A DNA stretch of 64,000 nucleotides from Rhizobium rhododendri (GTDB lineage: Bacteria; Pseudomonadota; Alphaproteobacteria; Rhizobiales; Rhizobiaceae), in contig NZ_CP117267.1 of the NCBI RefSeq assembly GCF_007000325.2, positions 868,001 through 932,000 on the forward strand, written 5' to 3'. A program made the position numbers and the translations under genes. Shown piece after piece: positions 1-10,086 of this stretch. How positions within the stretch are numbered: the first letter of the stretch is position 1; each line of letters begins with the position of its first letter. Below the pieces are notes generated by a model. That model saw only the letters and a program-made list of their open reading frames with translations. It was not told the DNA's origin and ran no database searches.

Positions 1-410
1 GATGATACCAGAAGGTGCCCGCATCCGGCGGCGTGAAGGCATATTCGAATTTTTCGCCGGTATAGACATAGGGCTGTGTCAGGAATGGCACCCCGTCCAT
101 CGCATTGGGGATACGCATGCCGTGCCAGTGGATGGTCGTCGGCTCGTCGATGCCGTTGATCAGTCTTGCGGCAAAGGGTTCGCCCTGGCGCATGCGCAAC
201 ACCGGCGGCATGCCATCGGCGCCATAAGTCAGCACGTCCCTGGTCATCTCGGTGCCGGTGATGTTGGCCTGGATCTTGTTTGATTTCAAGATAACCGGTT
301 CCGGCGCTGCCTGGGCACGTCCGAAGCGACCCGCCAGACCCATGCCGACACCGTAAACGCCGGCTACGGCTGAAGCCTTGATGAGATTGCGGCGGGTGAA
401 AACGGCCATG
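1..410 (-). CDS. Multicopper oxidase, Tat-exported (5' part, truncated by window edge)
   Basis: About 136 N-terminal residues of a multicopper oxidase lie on the minus strand; the rest is outside the window. The protein starts at the ATG at 410 and has a twin-arginine signal (MAVFTRRNLIKA, then an Ala/Gly-rich stretch ending near AQAAPEP), so it is probably folded and loaded with copper before export to the periplasm. The first cupredoxin domain shows the copper ligands HWHG (about residue 97) and GTFWYH at the window edge. These motifs are diagnostic of the family; whether this is a CopA-like copper-resistance oxidase, a laccase or a SufI/FtsP-like protein needs the C-terminal half. The 90 bp upstream separates it from the MFS gene, which is on the same strand and ends at 501. 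Confidence 0.85.
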
Positions 411-500
411 CTATGCTCCGGACGGGGTCTAACCGGTCCTGTTTAAAGTTGAGCGCAGTATTCAGCAATAGCACCTGTTTGGCCAAACTGCCGCAGTCAC

Positions 501-1739
501 CTATTGTTTATCGCGCTCGGAAGGCGGCGTGGCGAGCTTGTTGAAATAGGTCGAGGTCCGCAGCAGATTGCGAAACCGCATGCTGCGCCGCTCCGTCGGC
601 ACGCCCTCGCGCACCGTCATCCGCTGCAGTGTGTAGAGCATGAAGAAAAATAGCACGGCGGCCATGTAAATAAACAGCACGCGCGGGCCGAACCTGTCGA
701 GCATGAAGGCTGCAAACATCGGCCCGACGATGGCGCCTACCGACCAGAAAAACAGCGTGCCTGCCGAGACCAGGGCATGTTGGCCCTTGGCGGCGTGATC
801 GTTGGCGTGGGCCGAGCAGAGCGAGTAAAGCGGCATGCAGAAGGCGCCGAACATGAAGATGCCGACGAAATTGCGCCATTCGCTGCTGCCCGCGACAAGC
901 GCCAGGAACAGGCAGCCGATCAGCGCGCCAACGGACGAGACGAGGATGATGAGCCGCCGGTCGAGCCTGTCGGAATAGGCTCCGAGCGGATATTGCAGCA
1001 CGATGCCGGCAAAGATCCCGACGCTCATGAAGGTTGCGATCCCCGTCACCGACAGGCCGATGCCCTGCGCATAGACCGGACCCAGCGAGCGGAACACCGA
1101 GTTCGTCAGCCCGACGACGACGCAGCCGACGGTGGCGAGCGGCGATATCCGCCATAGCGTCTTGATATCGAAGCGAATGGCCTCCGGTGCGCCCGGGCTC
1201 GAGCGGTCGGCAAAGGAGATCGGTACGAGCGACAGGCTGAGCGCCATCGATATGATGGCAAACAGCTGGAACCCGTCGATGCCGACGGACGGGATCAGGT
1301 ATTGCGCCAGCGTCACCGAGCCGAGGTCGACAAAACGGTAGACCGACAGCGTCCGAGCCCGGTTGGAGTTGGTCACGCGGGCGTTCAGCCAGCTTTCCAC
1401 AACAGCAAACAGCCCTGCAAAACACAGGCCCTGCACGAGCCGCATGCTGAACCAGAACCATGGCACGATCAGCAGCACCATGGCGATCGAGGCGGCGGAT
1501 GCGATCGCAGCCAGCGCAGAGAAGGCGCGGATATGGCCGATGGAGCGGATGATGCGGGTGACATAGACGCAGCCGATGGCAAAGCCGATATTGTAGCCGG
1601 TGCCGACAAGCCCGATGGTCGAGGCCGAAAAGCCCTCGTGCAGGGCGCGCAGCGAGATGAACGTCGCCTGCAGGCCGTTGCCACCGATCAGGATACCGGC
1701 CGTGACGAGCAAGGGAATAAGGGGTCGGATCTGGCTCAT
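501..1739 (-). CDS. MFS transporter
   Basis: Major facilitator superfamily permease of about 412 residues with some 12 hydrophobic segments spread over the whole protein, consistent with an inner-membrane transporter; the substrate cannot be read from the sequence. The ATG at 1739 (MSQIRPLIPLL) puts the first membrane helix near the N-terminus as is usual; an ATG ten codons upstream at 1769 is possible, and neither has a convincing ribosome binding site. It resembles the YcaD-type sugar/efflux MFS group (GGNGLQATFISLR in helix 1). It is divergent from aspS with about 225 bp between the starts. Confidence 0.85.
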   Translation of the reverse strand: MSQIRPLIPLLVTAGILIGGNGLQATFISLRALHEGFSASTIGLVGTGYNIGFAIGCVYVTRIIRSIGHIRAFSALAAIASAASIAMVLLIVPWFWFSMRLVQGLCFAGLFAVVESWLNARVTNSNRARTLSVYRFVDLGSVTLAQYLIPSVGIDGFQLFAIISMALSLSLVPISFADRSSPGAPEAIRFDIKTLWRISPLATVGCVVVGLTNSVFRSLGPVYAQGIGLSVTGIATFMSVGIFAGIVLQYPLGAYSDRLDRRLIILVSSVGALIGCLFLALVAGSSEWRNFVGIFMFGAFCMPLYSLCSAHANDHAAKGQHALVSAGTLFFWSVGAIVGPMFAAFMLDRFGPRVLFIYMAAVLFFFMLYTLQRMTVREGVPTERRSMRFRNLLRTSTYFNKLATPPSERDKQ

Positions 1740-1964
1740 CGGGGAGGGCCTGCAAACGAATCGAACCATGACCGCGACCGGCCCGGCAACATGGCTGTCT
1801 TTCTAGGCGGGGTTTGGCTATAAAGACAACCTCAAACGCGACGAGGCGTGGCAAGTCTTGACAAATGAGGCAGGCCATGCGCTTTTCCGCCCGATTTTCT
1901 CGACGGGGAGATCGCGGCATTTCGACCGCTTCTGCCACCGTCCGCCAAGCCCAGGAATGATAAA

Positions 1965-3755
1965 ATGCATCGCTATCGCAGCCATACATGCGCCGCTCTC
2001 AGCAAGTCCGACGTCGGGTCGACCGTGCGCATCTCCGGCTGGGTCCACCGCGTCCGCGACCACGGCGGCCTGCTGTTCATCGACCTTCGCGACCACTATG
2101 GAATGACGCAGATCGTTGTCGATCCGGACTCACCTGCCTTCAAACAGGCTGAACTGGTCCGCGGCGAATGGGTCATCCGCGTCGATGGCCTCGTCAAGGC
2201 ACGCACCGAGGACACCGTCAACAAGACGATGCCGACAGGCGAGATCGAACTCTACGCACAGGAGATCGAGATACTCTCGGTCGCCAAGGAACTGCCGCTG
2301 CCAGTGTTCGGCGAGCCCGATTATCCGGAAGACGTGCGTCTGAAGTATCGCTTCCTCGACCTTCGCCGCGAGACGCTGCACAAGAACATCGTCAAGCGCA
2401 GCCAGATCATTTCCGACATCCGCAACCGCATGACGTCGGCCGGCTTCGGCGAATACACCACGCCGATCCTGACGGCCTCGTCGCCGGAAGGCGCGCGCGA
2501 CTTCCTGGTGCCGTCGCGCATCCATCCCGGCACGTTCTTCGCGCTGCCGCAGGCGCCGCAGCAGTACAAGCAGTTGTTGATGGTGGCAGGCTTCGACCGC
2601 TACTTCCAGATCGCGCCCTGCTTCCGCGACGAAGACCCGCGCGCCGACCGCCTGCCGGGCGAATTCTACCAGCTCGACATGGAAATGAGCTTTGTCACCC
2701 AGGAAGATGTCTGGGACACGATGGCGCCGATCATGACATCCGTCTTCGAGCAGTTCGCCGAAGGCAAGCCGGTTACCAAGGACTGGCCGCGCATTCCCTA
2801 TGACGTGTCGATCCGCAAATACGGTTCCGACAAGCCCGACCTTCGCAACCCGATCGAGATGCAGGCCGTCACCGAGCACTTTGCAGGCTCCGGCTTCAAG
2901 GTGTTCGCCGGCATGATCGCGTCGAACCCGAAGGTCGAAGTCTGGGCGATCCCGGCCAAGACCGGCGGTTCCAGAGCGTTCTGCGACCGCATGAACGCCT
3001 GGGCCCAGAGCCTCGGCCAGCCAGGATTGGGTTACATCTTCTGGAAGGAAGAGGACGGCAAGATCGTCGGCTCCGGTCCGCTGGCGAAGAACATCGGCGA
3101 GGAGCGTACAGAAGCGTTGCGCGTGCAACTCGGCCTGGAAGCCGGCGACGCCAGCTTCTTTGTCGCCGGCGAGCCTGCCAAGTTCTACAAGTTTGCAGGC
3201 GAGGCGCGCACCAAGGCTGGCGAAGACCTGAACCTCGTCGACCGTGATCGCTTCGAGCTTTGCTGGATCATCGACTTCCCGTTCTACGAATGGAGCGAGG
3301 AAGACAAGAAGATCGACTTCGCGCACAACCCGTTCTCGATGCCACAGGGTGGCCTCGAGGCGCTGAACACGCAGGAACCGCTTTCGCTGAAGGCGTATCA
3401 GTACGACGCCGTCTGCAACGGCTTCGAGATTGCCTCGGGCTCGATCCGTAACCAGTCGCCGGAAGCCATGGTCAAGGCCTTCGAACTGGTCGGCCTCAGC
3501 CAGACCGATGTCGAGGAACGTTTTGGTGGCATGTACCGTGCATTCCAGTACGGCGCCCCTCCGCACGGCGGTTGCGCCTTCGGTATCGACCGCGTCGTGA
3601 TGCTACTGCTGGGTGCGAAGAACCTGCGCGAGATCACGCTGTTCCCGATGAACCAGCAGGCCCAGGACCTGCTGATGAACGCGCCTTCGCCGGCAGCACC
3701 GAAGCAGCTCATGGAGCTGTCTCTGCGCGTTATTCCGCCGATCAAGAAGGACTGA
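1965..3755 (+). CDS. aspS: Aspartyl-tRNA synthetase
   Basis: Class II synthetase charging tRNA-Asp (in many alphaproteobacteria non-discriminating, also mischarging tRNA-Asn). At 596 residues it has the length of the bacterial type with the GAD insertion. The N-terminal OB-fold anticodon-binding domain covers about residues 1-105 ([12 protein letters not shown]). Class II motif 2 with [10 protein letters not shown] lies near residue 220 and motif 3 ([11 protein letters not shown]) near 540. It ends just before a strong terminator and converges on the secreted-protein gene at 3873. A TTGACA hexamer sits at 1858-1863 but has only a weak -10 partner. The long open frame on the opposite strand is a codon-bias shadow. 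Confidence 0.97.
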   Translation: MHRYRSHTCAALSKSDVGSTVRISGWVHRVRDHGGLLFIDLRDHYGMTQIVVDPDSPAFKQAELVRGEWVIRVDGLVKARTEDTVNKTMPTGEIELYAQEIEILSVAKELPLPVFGEPDYPEDVRLKYRFLDLRRETLHKNIVKRSQIISDIRNRMTSAGFGEYTTPILTASSPEGARDFLVPSRIHPGTFFALPQAPQQYKQLLMVAGFDRYFQIAPCFRDEDPRADRLPGEFYQLDMEMSFVTQEDVWDTMAPIMTSVFEQFAEGKPVTKDWPRIPYDVSIRKYGSDKPDLRNPIEMQAVTEHFAGSGFKVFAGMIASNPKVEVWAIPAKTGGSRAFCDRMNAWAQSLGQPGLGYIFWKEEDGKIVGSGPLAKNIGEERTEALRVQLGLEAGDASFFVAGEPAKFYKFAGEARTKAGEDLNLVDRDRFELCWIIDFPFYEWSEEDKKIDFAHNPFSMPQGGLEALNTQEPLSLKAYQYDAVCNGFEIASGSIRNQSPEAMVKAFELVGLSQTDVEERFGGMYRAFQYGAPPHGGCAFGIDRVVMLLLGAKNLREITLFPMNQQAQDLLMNAPSPAAPKQLMELSLRVIPPIKKD

Positions 3756-3783
3756 TCTCGGTCTTCAGGCCGTTGTAAATTGG

Positions 3784-3847
3784 AACCCGGTGGCGAAAGC
3801 TGCCGGGTTTTTTGCAACAAAAAACCCGGCGATACAATCGCCGGGTT
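3784..3847. terminator. Back-to-back intrinsic terminators between aspS and the secreted-protein gene
   Basis: Two hairpins face each other. The plus-strand one (3784-3813) pairs AACCCGG with CCGGGTT and runs into seven T; it ends aspS. The minus-strand one (3818-3847) has a perfect 11-bp stem AACCCGGCGAT/ATCGCCGGGTT followed by T6 on the minus strand; it ends the gene at 3873. Both stems use the same AACCCGG/CCGGGTT core. Confidence 0.9.
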
Positions 3848-3872
3848 GCATTCAGGCAATCGACACTGACGA

Positions 3873-5063
3873 TCAGTCGTTCGCGCTTACTTTCAGGCCG
3901 ATGACTTTCGGGATGGTGTTCGGCGCGCCCATGGCGGCGCCGACGATCATCGGGAAGGGGACCGGCTTTTCCGGCGAAGCATTCAGCGTGAAGCTCTGCG
4001 GATTGTCGAGGTAGCTGTTGATCGCGGCAGAGACCGAGTTCTGCAGTTCCGGGATGTTCAACTGCGCCAGCATGATTGGCGCTAGCCCCTTCAACGTGTT
4101 GGCCATCTGGGCGCCAGAGACGTTCTGCGTCGAGCCGGCATAATCCAGCAGGCGCTTGGTGATGGAGGCGTCCTTGAAGTGGATCTCGGCGCTGTCGAGT
4201 GTCAGCTGCTGCATCAGCCCCATCATGGCAAGGCCGGTGGCCTGCTGGGCTGCCTGCTTGTCAGGGTTTGCCTGCGCAGCCTTTGCGGCCTCCTGCAGCG
4301 ATTTCATGAATTCCATCGTGTAGCCGGAGATCGCCAGCGACAGGTCGAGGCGGCCGATATTGTCGAGGTCGAGGCCGAGGTCTTCGACAGTGACGGTGCC
4401 GGGCTTGATATCCCAGCTGCCCTTCATCGTCAGGGCGCCGGAAACGTGCTGCAGGGCAAGCTTGTTGATGGTGTCCTGCGATGCCGGATCCTTGACATCG
4501 GACAGGTCCGCCTTGATGGCGTTGACGTTGCCCGTAAATTCAAAACCGGAATCGTCATGGGTCGGCGTCAGCGCGAAATCCATGTCCTTAACCGACAAGA
4601 CTTCCTTGCCTTCCTTGGTGACCGCCAGCGGACCCGTATGGGCTTTGGAATAGAGCAGCATTCCGTCGATGCCTTCAGCATTGGCGTCGGCCGGTACTGT
4701 TACTCCACCCAGGAACATGTCGCTTGCAGTGTAGGTCACGCCCTCGTTGGTCACCGAAATATCCGGAAACGTCACTTTGTCGATAGCGTAGCCGCCGTCA
4801 CTTTCTTCCGTGACATCGCTCATCGTCACCTTGCCGAGGGGAACGCCCTGGCCGCCGGACAGCGGCTTGAACGAAGCGCCCTTGAGCGTCACCGTCGTGT
4901 CGTCGACCTCGACGCTGTCAGCTGCAAGACTGACGCCCTGGATAGCGTAGGCAGCATTCATCTTCTTCAGCAGATCGTTGCCATCGAGCGCGAAGGCCGA
5001 GCTTGCGAGCGAAAGAATGGCGGCGCTGGACAGCATCAGCCGGGTTGTCCGGTAAAAAGTCAT
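3873..5063 (-). CDS. Secreted protein of unknown function (396 aa)
   Basis: I do not recognise a named family. Starting at ATG 5063 the protein opens with a clean Sec signal peptide (MTFYRTTRLMLSSAAILSLA, cleavage probably after SAFA) and continues with an alternating polar/beta-rich sequence without further membrane segments, ending in PKVIGLKVSAND. The content (DLDNIGRLDLSLAISGYT, repeated ALTMKGSWDI-type segments) suggests a periplasmic or outer-membrane-associated beta-rich protein, perhaps in the loose group of lipid-binding AsmA/DUF945-like proteins; this is inference only. An in-frame start 43 codons upstream would bury the signal peptide and was not used. It is divergent from parC. 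Confidence 0.8.
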   Translation of the reverse strand: MTFYRTTRLMLSSAAILSLASSAFALDGNDLLKKMNAAYAIQGVSLAADSVEVDDTTVTLKGASFKPLSGGQGVPLGKVTMSDVTEESDGGYAIDKVTFPDISVTNEGVTYTASDMFLGGVTVPADANAEGIDGMLLYSKAHTGPLAVTKEGKEVLSVKDMDFALTPTHDDSGFEFTGNVNAIKADLSDVKDPASQDTINKLALQHVSGALTMKGSWDIKPGTVTVEDLGLDLDNIGRLDLSLAISGYTMEFMKSLQEAAKAAQANPDKQAAQQATGLAMMGLMQQLTLDSAEIHFKDASITKRLLDYAGSTQNVSGAQMANTLKGLAPIMLAQLNIPELQNSVSAAINSYLDNPQSFTLNASPEKPVPFPMIVGAAMGAPNTIPKVIGLKVSAND

Positions 5064-5292
5064 GTCGGGCTTTTCCTCATTGGCCAAGTGACAAATAGAT
5101 ATGCAGTGTAGACGTATGAAGCCGGGTTTGTATCGCCCGTGTCTAAAATTCTGGTGAATTGCAATAGGGAAATGCGCTCCAAGTCTCTTCACTGTTGCAT
5201 TGCGGTCAATCTAGGGCGCTGTGCGGCTTAATCCACAGGCTGATACCACTGTATTCCTTGCCGGACATCAGCTTCTCCGCTAGGCAAAGCCT

Positions 5293-7572
5293 ATGGGACA
5301 AGAGATTTTGCCGCCTTCTGGCGGGGGCGATGACAGTATTCTGCCGATTGATCTGAAGGCGGCGCTCGAGGAGCGTTACCTTGCCTATGCGCTGTCGACG
5401 ATCATGCACCGGGCGCTGCCTGACGTACGCGACGGCCTGAAGCCCGTCCATCGCCGCATCATCCACGCGATGAGCGAAATGGGCATCCGCGCCAACTCGT
5501 CGTTCAAGAAAAGCGCCCGCATCGTCGGTGACGTCATCGGTAAGTTCCACCCGCACGGCGACCAGTCTGTCTACGACGCTCTCGTCCGTCTGGCCCAGGA
5601 TTTCTCGCAGCGCTATCCCATCGTCGATGGCCAGGGCAATTTCGGCAACATCGACGGCGATAGTGCCGCCGCCTATCGATACACCGAAGCCCGCATGACC
5701 GATGTTGCTACGCTGCTGCTCGAAGGCATCGACCAGGACGCGGTCGACTTCCGTCCGACCTACAACGAGGAAGACAGCGAGCCGGTCGTCATGCCCGGCG
5801 CCTTCCCGAACCTGCTCGCCAACGGCACGTCCGGCATCGCCGTCGGCATGGCGACATCCATTCCGCCGCATAACGCCCACGAGCTCTGCGACGCAGCATT
5901 GCACCTGATCAAGCATCCGGATGCCACGGTCGAAGATCTGATGGCCGATCCGAACAATCGCGAGAAGGGTGGCATAGAGGGTCCCGACCTTCCGACCGGC
6001 GGTATCATCATCGACAGCCGCGAAAGCATCGTCGAGGCCTACAAGACGGGGCGCGGCGGTTTTCGCGTTCGCGCCAAATGGGCGGTCGAGGATCTCGGTC
6101 GTGGCGGCTACCAGATCGTCGTCACCGAAATCCCGTTCCAGGTGCAGAAGTCGCGTCTGATCGAAAAGCTGGCCGAGCTGCTCAACGCCCGCCGCCTGCC
6201 GCTGCTGGAAGACGTGCGCGATGAGTCCGCCGAGGATGTCCGGCTCATCCTGGTGCCGAAGAGCCGCACGGTCGACCCGACGATCCTGATGGAATCGATC
6301 TTCAAGCTGTCCGAGCTTGAAAATCGTATTCCACTCAACATGAACGTCCTCTCCATGGGACGCATTCCACGGGTCATGGCGCTGAACGAAGTGCTGCTGG
6401 AATGGCTCGCCCACCGCAAGGACGTGCTGATCCGTCGCTCGAAGTTCCGGCTCGCAGCGATTGATCGCCGGCTCGAGATCCTCGGCGGCCTGCTGATTGC
6501 CTATCTCAACCTCGACGAGGTGATCCGGATCATCCGCGAGGAGGACGAACCGAAGCCAGCCTTGATCGCGCGCTTCGGCGTTACCGACATCCAGGCCGAA
6601 GCCATCCTCAACATGCGGCTGCGCAACTTGCGCAAGCTCGAGGAATTCGAGATCCGCACCGAATTCGACGCCCTGTCTAAGGAGAAGGCTGAGATCGAGG
6701 CGCTGCTTGCCTCCGACGAAAAGCTCTGGGCGACTATTGCCTGGGAGATCGGCGAGGTCCGCAAGAAATACGCCAAGGCCACAAAGCTCGGCGCTCGTCG
6801 TACGGTTTTCGCCGATGCACCTGAAACAGATCTTGAAGCCATCCAGCAGGCGATGATCGAGAAAGAGCCCGTCACTGTCGTTATCTCGGAAAAGGGCTGG
6901 ATCCGGGCGCTGAAGGGTCATATCTCCGACACGTCAACGCTGACCTTCAAGGAAGGCGATGCGCTGCGCCTGGCGTTCCCGGCCCAGACCACCGACAAGC
7001 TGCTGATCGTCACGACCGGCGGCAAGGCCTACACGCTCGGCGCCGACAAGCTGCCCGGCGGTCGCGGCCACGGCGAACCGCTGCGTCTCATCGTCGAGAT
7101 GGAAAACGACCAGGACGTACTGACCGCCTTCATTCATGATCCACATCGCAAGCTGTTGATCGTCTCGACCGAGGGCAACGGCTTTATCGTTCCGGAAGCG
7201 GAGATGGCTGCCAACACCCGCAAGGGCAAGCAGATCATGAATGTATCGATGCCGGCAGAGGCCAAGCTGCTGGTGCCGGTCAAGGGCGATCATCTTGCAG
7301 TCGTCGGCGAAAACCGCAAGATGGTGGTCTTCCCGCTGGCGCAGATCCCCGAAATGTCGCGCGGCAAGGGCGTACGCCTGCAGCGCTACAAGGATGGCGG
7401 CATTTCCGATGTCCGTTGCTTCAGCCTTGCCGATGGGCTGACCTGGGCAGACAGTGCCGGCCGCAGCTTCATGAGATCGAAGGACGACCTGATCGAATGG
7501 CTCGGCGACCGCGGCGCTGCAGGCAGAGCCGTACCGAAGGGCTTCCCCCGTAGCGGTAAATTCTCGGGCTAG
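5293..7572 (+). CDS. parC: DNA topoisomerase IV subunit A
   Basis: Catalytic A subunit of topoisomerase IV, which with ParE decatenates daughter chromosomes. The 759-residue length fits ParC rather than the longer GyrA. The N-terminal breakage-reunion domain carries the quinolone-determining region ([19 protein letters not shown] near residues 80-95) and the catalytic tyrosine Tyr130 in RYTEARM. The C-terminal part (from about residue 500) has the beta-propeller blades typical of the family ([21 protein letters not shown]). The start has only a weak ribosome binding site but matches the usual ParC N-terminus ([18 protein letters not shown]). A 571-codon open frame on the other strand is a shadow. 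Confidence 0.97.
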   Translation: MGQEILPPSGGGDDSILPIDLKAALEERYLAYALSTIMHRALPDVRDGLKPVHRRIIHAMSEMGIRANSSFKKSARIVGDVIGKFHPHGDQSVYDALVRLAQDFSQRYPIVDGQGNFGNIDGDSAAAYRYTEARMTDVATLLLEGIDQDAVDFRPTYNEEDSEPVVMPGAFPNLLANGTSGIAVGMATSIPPHNAHELCDAALHLIKHPDATVEDLMADPNNREKGGIEGPDLPTGGIIIDSRESIVEAYKTGRGGFRVRAKWAVEDLGRGGYQIVVTEIPFQVQKSRLIEKLAELLNARRLPLLEDVRDESAEDVRLILVPKSRTVDPTILMESIFKLSELENRIPLNMNVLSMGRIPRVMALNEVLLEWLAHRKDVLIRRSKFRLAAIDRRLEILGGLLIAYLNLDEVIRIIREEDEPKPALIARFGVTDIQAEAILNMRLRNLRKLEEFEIRTEFDALSKEKAEIEALLASDEKLWATIAWEIGEVRKKYAKATKLGARRTVFADAPETDLEAIQQAMIEKEPVTVVISEKGWIRALKGHISDTSTLTFKEGDALRLAFPAQTTDKLLIVTTGGKAYTLGADKLPGGRGHGEPLRLIVEMENDQDVLTAFIHDPHRKLLIVSTEGNGFIVPEAEMAANTRKGKQIMNVSMPAEAKLLVPVKGDHLAVVGENRKMVVFPLAQIPEMSRGKGVRLQRYKDGGISDVRCFSLADGLTWADSAGRSFMRSKDDLIEWLGDRGAAGRAVPKGFPRSGKFSG

Positions 7573-7590
7573 CGAGGCCACCTGCCGGGG

Positions 7591-7983
7591 TCACTTTGGC
7601 AGGGGCACGCTCATATCACGCAAAAAGCGCGTCGCGCCGTCCTCGTCGATCTCGCCGGCGGCGACGCCGAGGACGAATTCGATTACCATCACCTCTTCAG
7701 CTTCGATCAAGTGACCGTTGATGTAAAGAAATGTGAAGGCTGCGAGAAAGCCCGTCCGCTTGTTGCCGTCAGAGAACGGGTGGTTTCTTGTCAGGCCATA
7801 AAGGTAGGCGGCCGCCAGAGCGAAAATATCGTCTTCGCCATAAGCCGCCTTGTGAAGCGGACGGGCAAGCGCTGCCTCCAGCGCATTCTCGTCTTTTAAA
7901 CCAGCAAGCCCGCCATGCTCGGCAAGTTGCTCATGATGCATGATTTCAATGGCTTCGCGGCTCAACCATTTGAGCTCGCTCAC
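7591..7983 (-). CDS. doc: Doc-family toxin (Fic fold)
   Basis: 130-residue death-on-curing toxin. The family motif HPFSDGNKR is at residues 68-76; the Lys where AMP-transferring Fic proteins have Gly in GNGR is typical of Doc, which is known to phosphorylate elongation factor EF-Tu. Start is GTG at 7983, overlapping the stop of the upstream antitoxin gene (GTGA), so the pair is translationally coupled. The unusual point is the partner: phage P1 Doc pairs with Phd, whereas here the upstream gene encodes an AbrB/MazE-type protein. No sign of truncation. It ends 18 bp from the end of parC, convergent. Confidence 0.9.
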   Translation of the reverse strand: MSELKWLSREAIEIMHHEQLAEHGGLAGLKDENALEAALARPLHKAAYGEDDIFALAAAYLYGLTRNHPFSDGNKRTGFLAAFTFLYINGHLIEAEEVMVIEFVLGVAAGEIDEDGATRFLRDMSVPLPK

Positions 7984-8201
7984 TTTGCCAGCTCACGAAG
8001 AGCAATACGATATTTCTGCATGCCGATGCGGGCCGCACGCAGTTGCTCAGCTAGATCGGGCTTCTGGTGGACCAACTGGAAGCCGTTTTCGACTTCCCGT
8101 AATTCGAGGCTGTCGCCGCTCTTCAGGCCGAGGCTCTGCAGCGCCTCCTTCGGCAGAATCACACCTTCAGAATTGCCGATCTTGCGAATGATGACGTTCA
8201 T
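7980..8201 (-). CDS. AbrB/MazE-type antitoxin of the Doc toxin
   Basis: 73-residue protein with a swapped-hairpin AbrB/MazE/SpoVT DNA-binding domain at residues 1-45 (IRKIGNSEGVILPKEALQSL, the characteristic GNS-x-G-x-x-LPKE pattern) and a charged C-terminal tail (residues 50-73) that would wrap the toxin. It precedes doc with a 4-bp overlap, the usual antitoxin-first order, and is expected to bind its own promoter. An imperfect palindrome in the upstream region is the probable operator. Ribosome binding site GGAG lies 9 bp before the ATG. Confidence 0.9.
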   Translation of the reverse strand: MNVIIRKIGNSEGVILPKEALQSLGLKSGDSLELREVENGFQLVHQKPDLAEQLRAARIGMQKYRIALRELAK

Positions 8202-8216
8202 AGCTCTGGCTCCGAT

Positions 8217-8235
8217 GTTGTAACTACGTTATAAC
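8217..8235. promoter_or_regulatory. Probable operator of the AbrB-Doc pair
   Basis: GTTGTAACTACGTTATAAC is a 19-bp palindrome with one mismatch, centred on TAAC-TAC-GTTA, located 16 bp upstream of the antitoxin start. AbrB/MazE antitoxins bind such short palindromes to repress their own operon; a TATAAC element in the palindrome could be the -10 box. Inference from position and symmetry. Confidence 0.5.
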
Positions 8236-8266
8236 ACGAACTAAAGTCGGCCGCAACGCCGCGTCT

Positions 8267-9154
8267 TCATCCAGCCAGCGCTGCTTGACGACCCTTCGTT
8301 CGGGCCTGCCAGAGCGAGTGGCTCGCCAGCGCGACCATCATGATGGAGCCGCCGATCAATGTCATCGGGCGCGGTGTCTCCTCAAAGATCATCCAGATCC
8401 ATACAGGTGCAAGGATGGTTTCGAGGAGGTAGAACATCGCCACCTCAGGACCGGACAGGTAGCGGGGGCCTGTGGCAAGGCACCAGAAGGCGAGCGGCAT
8501 CATCAGGCCGCCGTCGAGAAGGATCCAGAACGGGTGATCGACAACCAGCCCTGCGGGCAGGGCATAGGATAGCCCGATGGCCGCCGGGATGACCGTCGCC
8601 AGCAGCGGCATGAAGCCCATTCCTCGCTTCGAGCCCCGGCCAATGGTGATGGCGCAGGCGGTGGTCAGCGCCGAAATGGCCGATAACAGGTCGCCGAGCC
8701 AATGTCCGCCGCCGATGCCATCGCCAACGATCAGCCCTACGCCCACCAGCATGGCCAGCATCGTGGCTATGGTGACGTTCGACGGTCGCTCGCCAATCAC
8801 GAACCATGCAAGAAGGGCCGCGAACATCGGATTGAAGGCGAGGATGAATACGACATTCGCGGCGCTGGTGTAATAGACCGCGAGGATGAAGGTGACAGTG
8901 CCGATACCATAGAACAGGCCAACCCAGAGGCCGGTTGCGCCCGGCAGCAGCAGGCGCCATGGCCGTCCGCCCGCCCTGAGGACCAGCAGCAGGATAATGC
9001 CGACAGAAAGGGTAACGATATTGCGCAGGCCGAGGATCGACCAGGCTTCACCGCTGGAAAGACGAATGAGCGGGATGTCCATCGATAGCGCGAGGCCGCC
9101 GATGGTCGTCAGCAGGAGGCCCTTGCCATGGTCGGATAAGGCTGAAAATCCCAT
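8267..9154 (-). CDS. DMT-family (EamA) transporter
   Basis: 295-residue inner-membrane protein with about ten hydrophobic helices arranged as two EamA repeats (residues ~10-140 and ~155-285), the pattern of drug/metabolite transporters. The substrate is unknown. The start codon directly follows the stop codon of bpt (zero-base spacing), so the two genes form one operon; whether that reflects a common role is not evident. Confidence 0.88.
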   Translation of the reverse strand: MGFSALSDHGKGLLLTTIGGLALSMDIPLIRLSSGEAWSILGLRNIVTLSVGIILLLVLRAGGRPWRLLLPGATGLWVGLFYGIGTVTFILAVYYTSAANVVFILAFNPMFAALLAWFVIGERPSNVTIATMLAMLVGVGLIVGDGIGGGHWLGDLLSAISALTTACAITIGRGSKRGMGFMPLLATVIPAAIGLSYALPAGLVVDHPFWILLDGGLMMPLAFWCLATGPRYLSGPEVAMFYLLETILAPVWIWMIFEETPRPMTLIGGSIMMVALASHSLWQARTKGRQAALAG

Positions 9155-9928
9155 TCAGACAGCGCTGGGGTCGAGGGAGGCCGGGTCGAACCGTTCCCAT
9201 CCGCGCGGCGTCAGATGCTCCTGCGGCTGGTAGCGCGTCTTGTAGTCCATCTTGCGAGAGCCGTTGACCCAGTATCCGAGGTAGACATGCGGCAGGCCGA
9301 GCAGCTTGGCGCGGCGGATATGGTCGAGGATCATGAAGGTGCCGAGCGAGCGCTTGTCGAGCGCTGGATTGTAATAGGAGTAGACCATCGACAGGCCGTC
9401 GCTCATGACGTCGGTGAGAGCTGCGGCCATGAGTTCGCCGGTCGGACGCTCCTGCAGGCCAGAACCTTCCTCGCGGCGGCGATACTCGATGATGCGTGTA
9501 TTGACATGGGTATCCTCGACCATGATGGCGTAGTCGAGAACCGTCATGTCGGACATGCCACCCTGCTGGTGCCGGTCGTCGAGATAGCGGCGAAACAGCG
9601 AATATTGCTCGCTCGACGGCTGGGCAGGAAATTCCGTCGCGATGATGTCTTCGTTTGTCGCCACGACGCGGTTCATGGATCGTGTCGCCTGGAACTCCTG
9701 GGCTAGGATACGCACGGATACACAGGCACGGCACGCCTCGCAGGCCGGGCGATAGGCGATGTTCTGCGAGCGCCTGAAGCCGCCCTGGGTGAGGATGTCG
9801 TTCATCTCCGTGGCGCGCGCGCCGACCAGATGCGTGAACACCTTCCGCTCCATTTCGTGCGGCAGGTAAGGGCAGGCAGCCGGAGCGGTCAGATAGAACT
9901 GCGGAGATGGCGTTGTCTGCGTGTTCAT
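9155..9928 (-). CDS. bpt: Aspartate/glutamate leucyltransferase (Bpt)
   Basis: 257-residue aminoacyl-tRNA protein transferase that adds Leu from Leu-tRNA to N-terminal Asp or Glu, marking proteins for ClpS/ClpAP degradation in the N-degron pathway. The N-terminal region has the conserved Cys set (CPYLPHE at residue ~18 and [12 protein letters not shown] near 63-74) and the C-terminal domain has the acyltransferase-like fold with DRHQQGGM and [14 protein letters not shown]. Older annotation calls this family arginyltransferase; the bacterial Bpt type is the better match. First gene of an operon with the DMT transporter. Confidence 0.95.
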   Translation of the reverse strand: MNTQTTPSPQFYLTAPAACPYLPHEMERKVFTHLVGARATEMNDILTQGGFRRSQNIAYRPACEACRACVSVRILAQEFQATRSMNRVVATNEDIIATEFPAQPSSEQYSLFRRYLDDRHQQGGMSDMTVLDYAIMVEDTHVNTRIIEYRRREEGSGLQERPTGELMAAALTDVMSDGLSMVYSYYNPALDKRSLGTFMILDHIRRAKLLGLPHVYLGYWVNGSRKMDYKTRYQPQEHLTPRGWERFDPASLDPSAV

Positions 9929-9995
9929 CAGCCGAAAATCGACCTCTCGTCAGTCGTCAAAAGTGTGCCCGTTCAAGCATGGCGAAAGAATGCGA

Positions 9996-10031
9996 AACGT
10001 CAACACCGGGAATTGCTCCCGGGCTGACGTT
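9996..10031. terminator. Hairpin between the RDD gene and bpt
   Basis: AACGTCA pairs with TGACGTT, with an inner CCGGGA/TCCCGG stem, flanked by short T runs on both strands (TTTT plus, TTT minus). It lies downstream of the RDD gene and upstream of bpt, both on the minus strand, so it most likely separates their transcripts. Confidence 0.65.
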
Positions 10032-10086
10032 TTGTCGCTTCTGCGAAACAAACTTCAATTCTGCAATGATATAGGCCCGATCCGCC

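Noticed and set aside
508..1989. 493-codon frame overlapping the MFS gene on the same strand
   Set aside because: Same-strand out-of-frame reading rich in Arg, His and Pro; the MFS frame has proper membrane helices.
5206..6921. 571-codon frame on the minus strand
   Set aside because: Entirely antisense to parC; no ribosome binding site and no family features. High-GC shadow.
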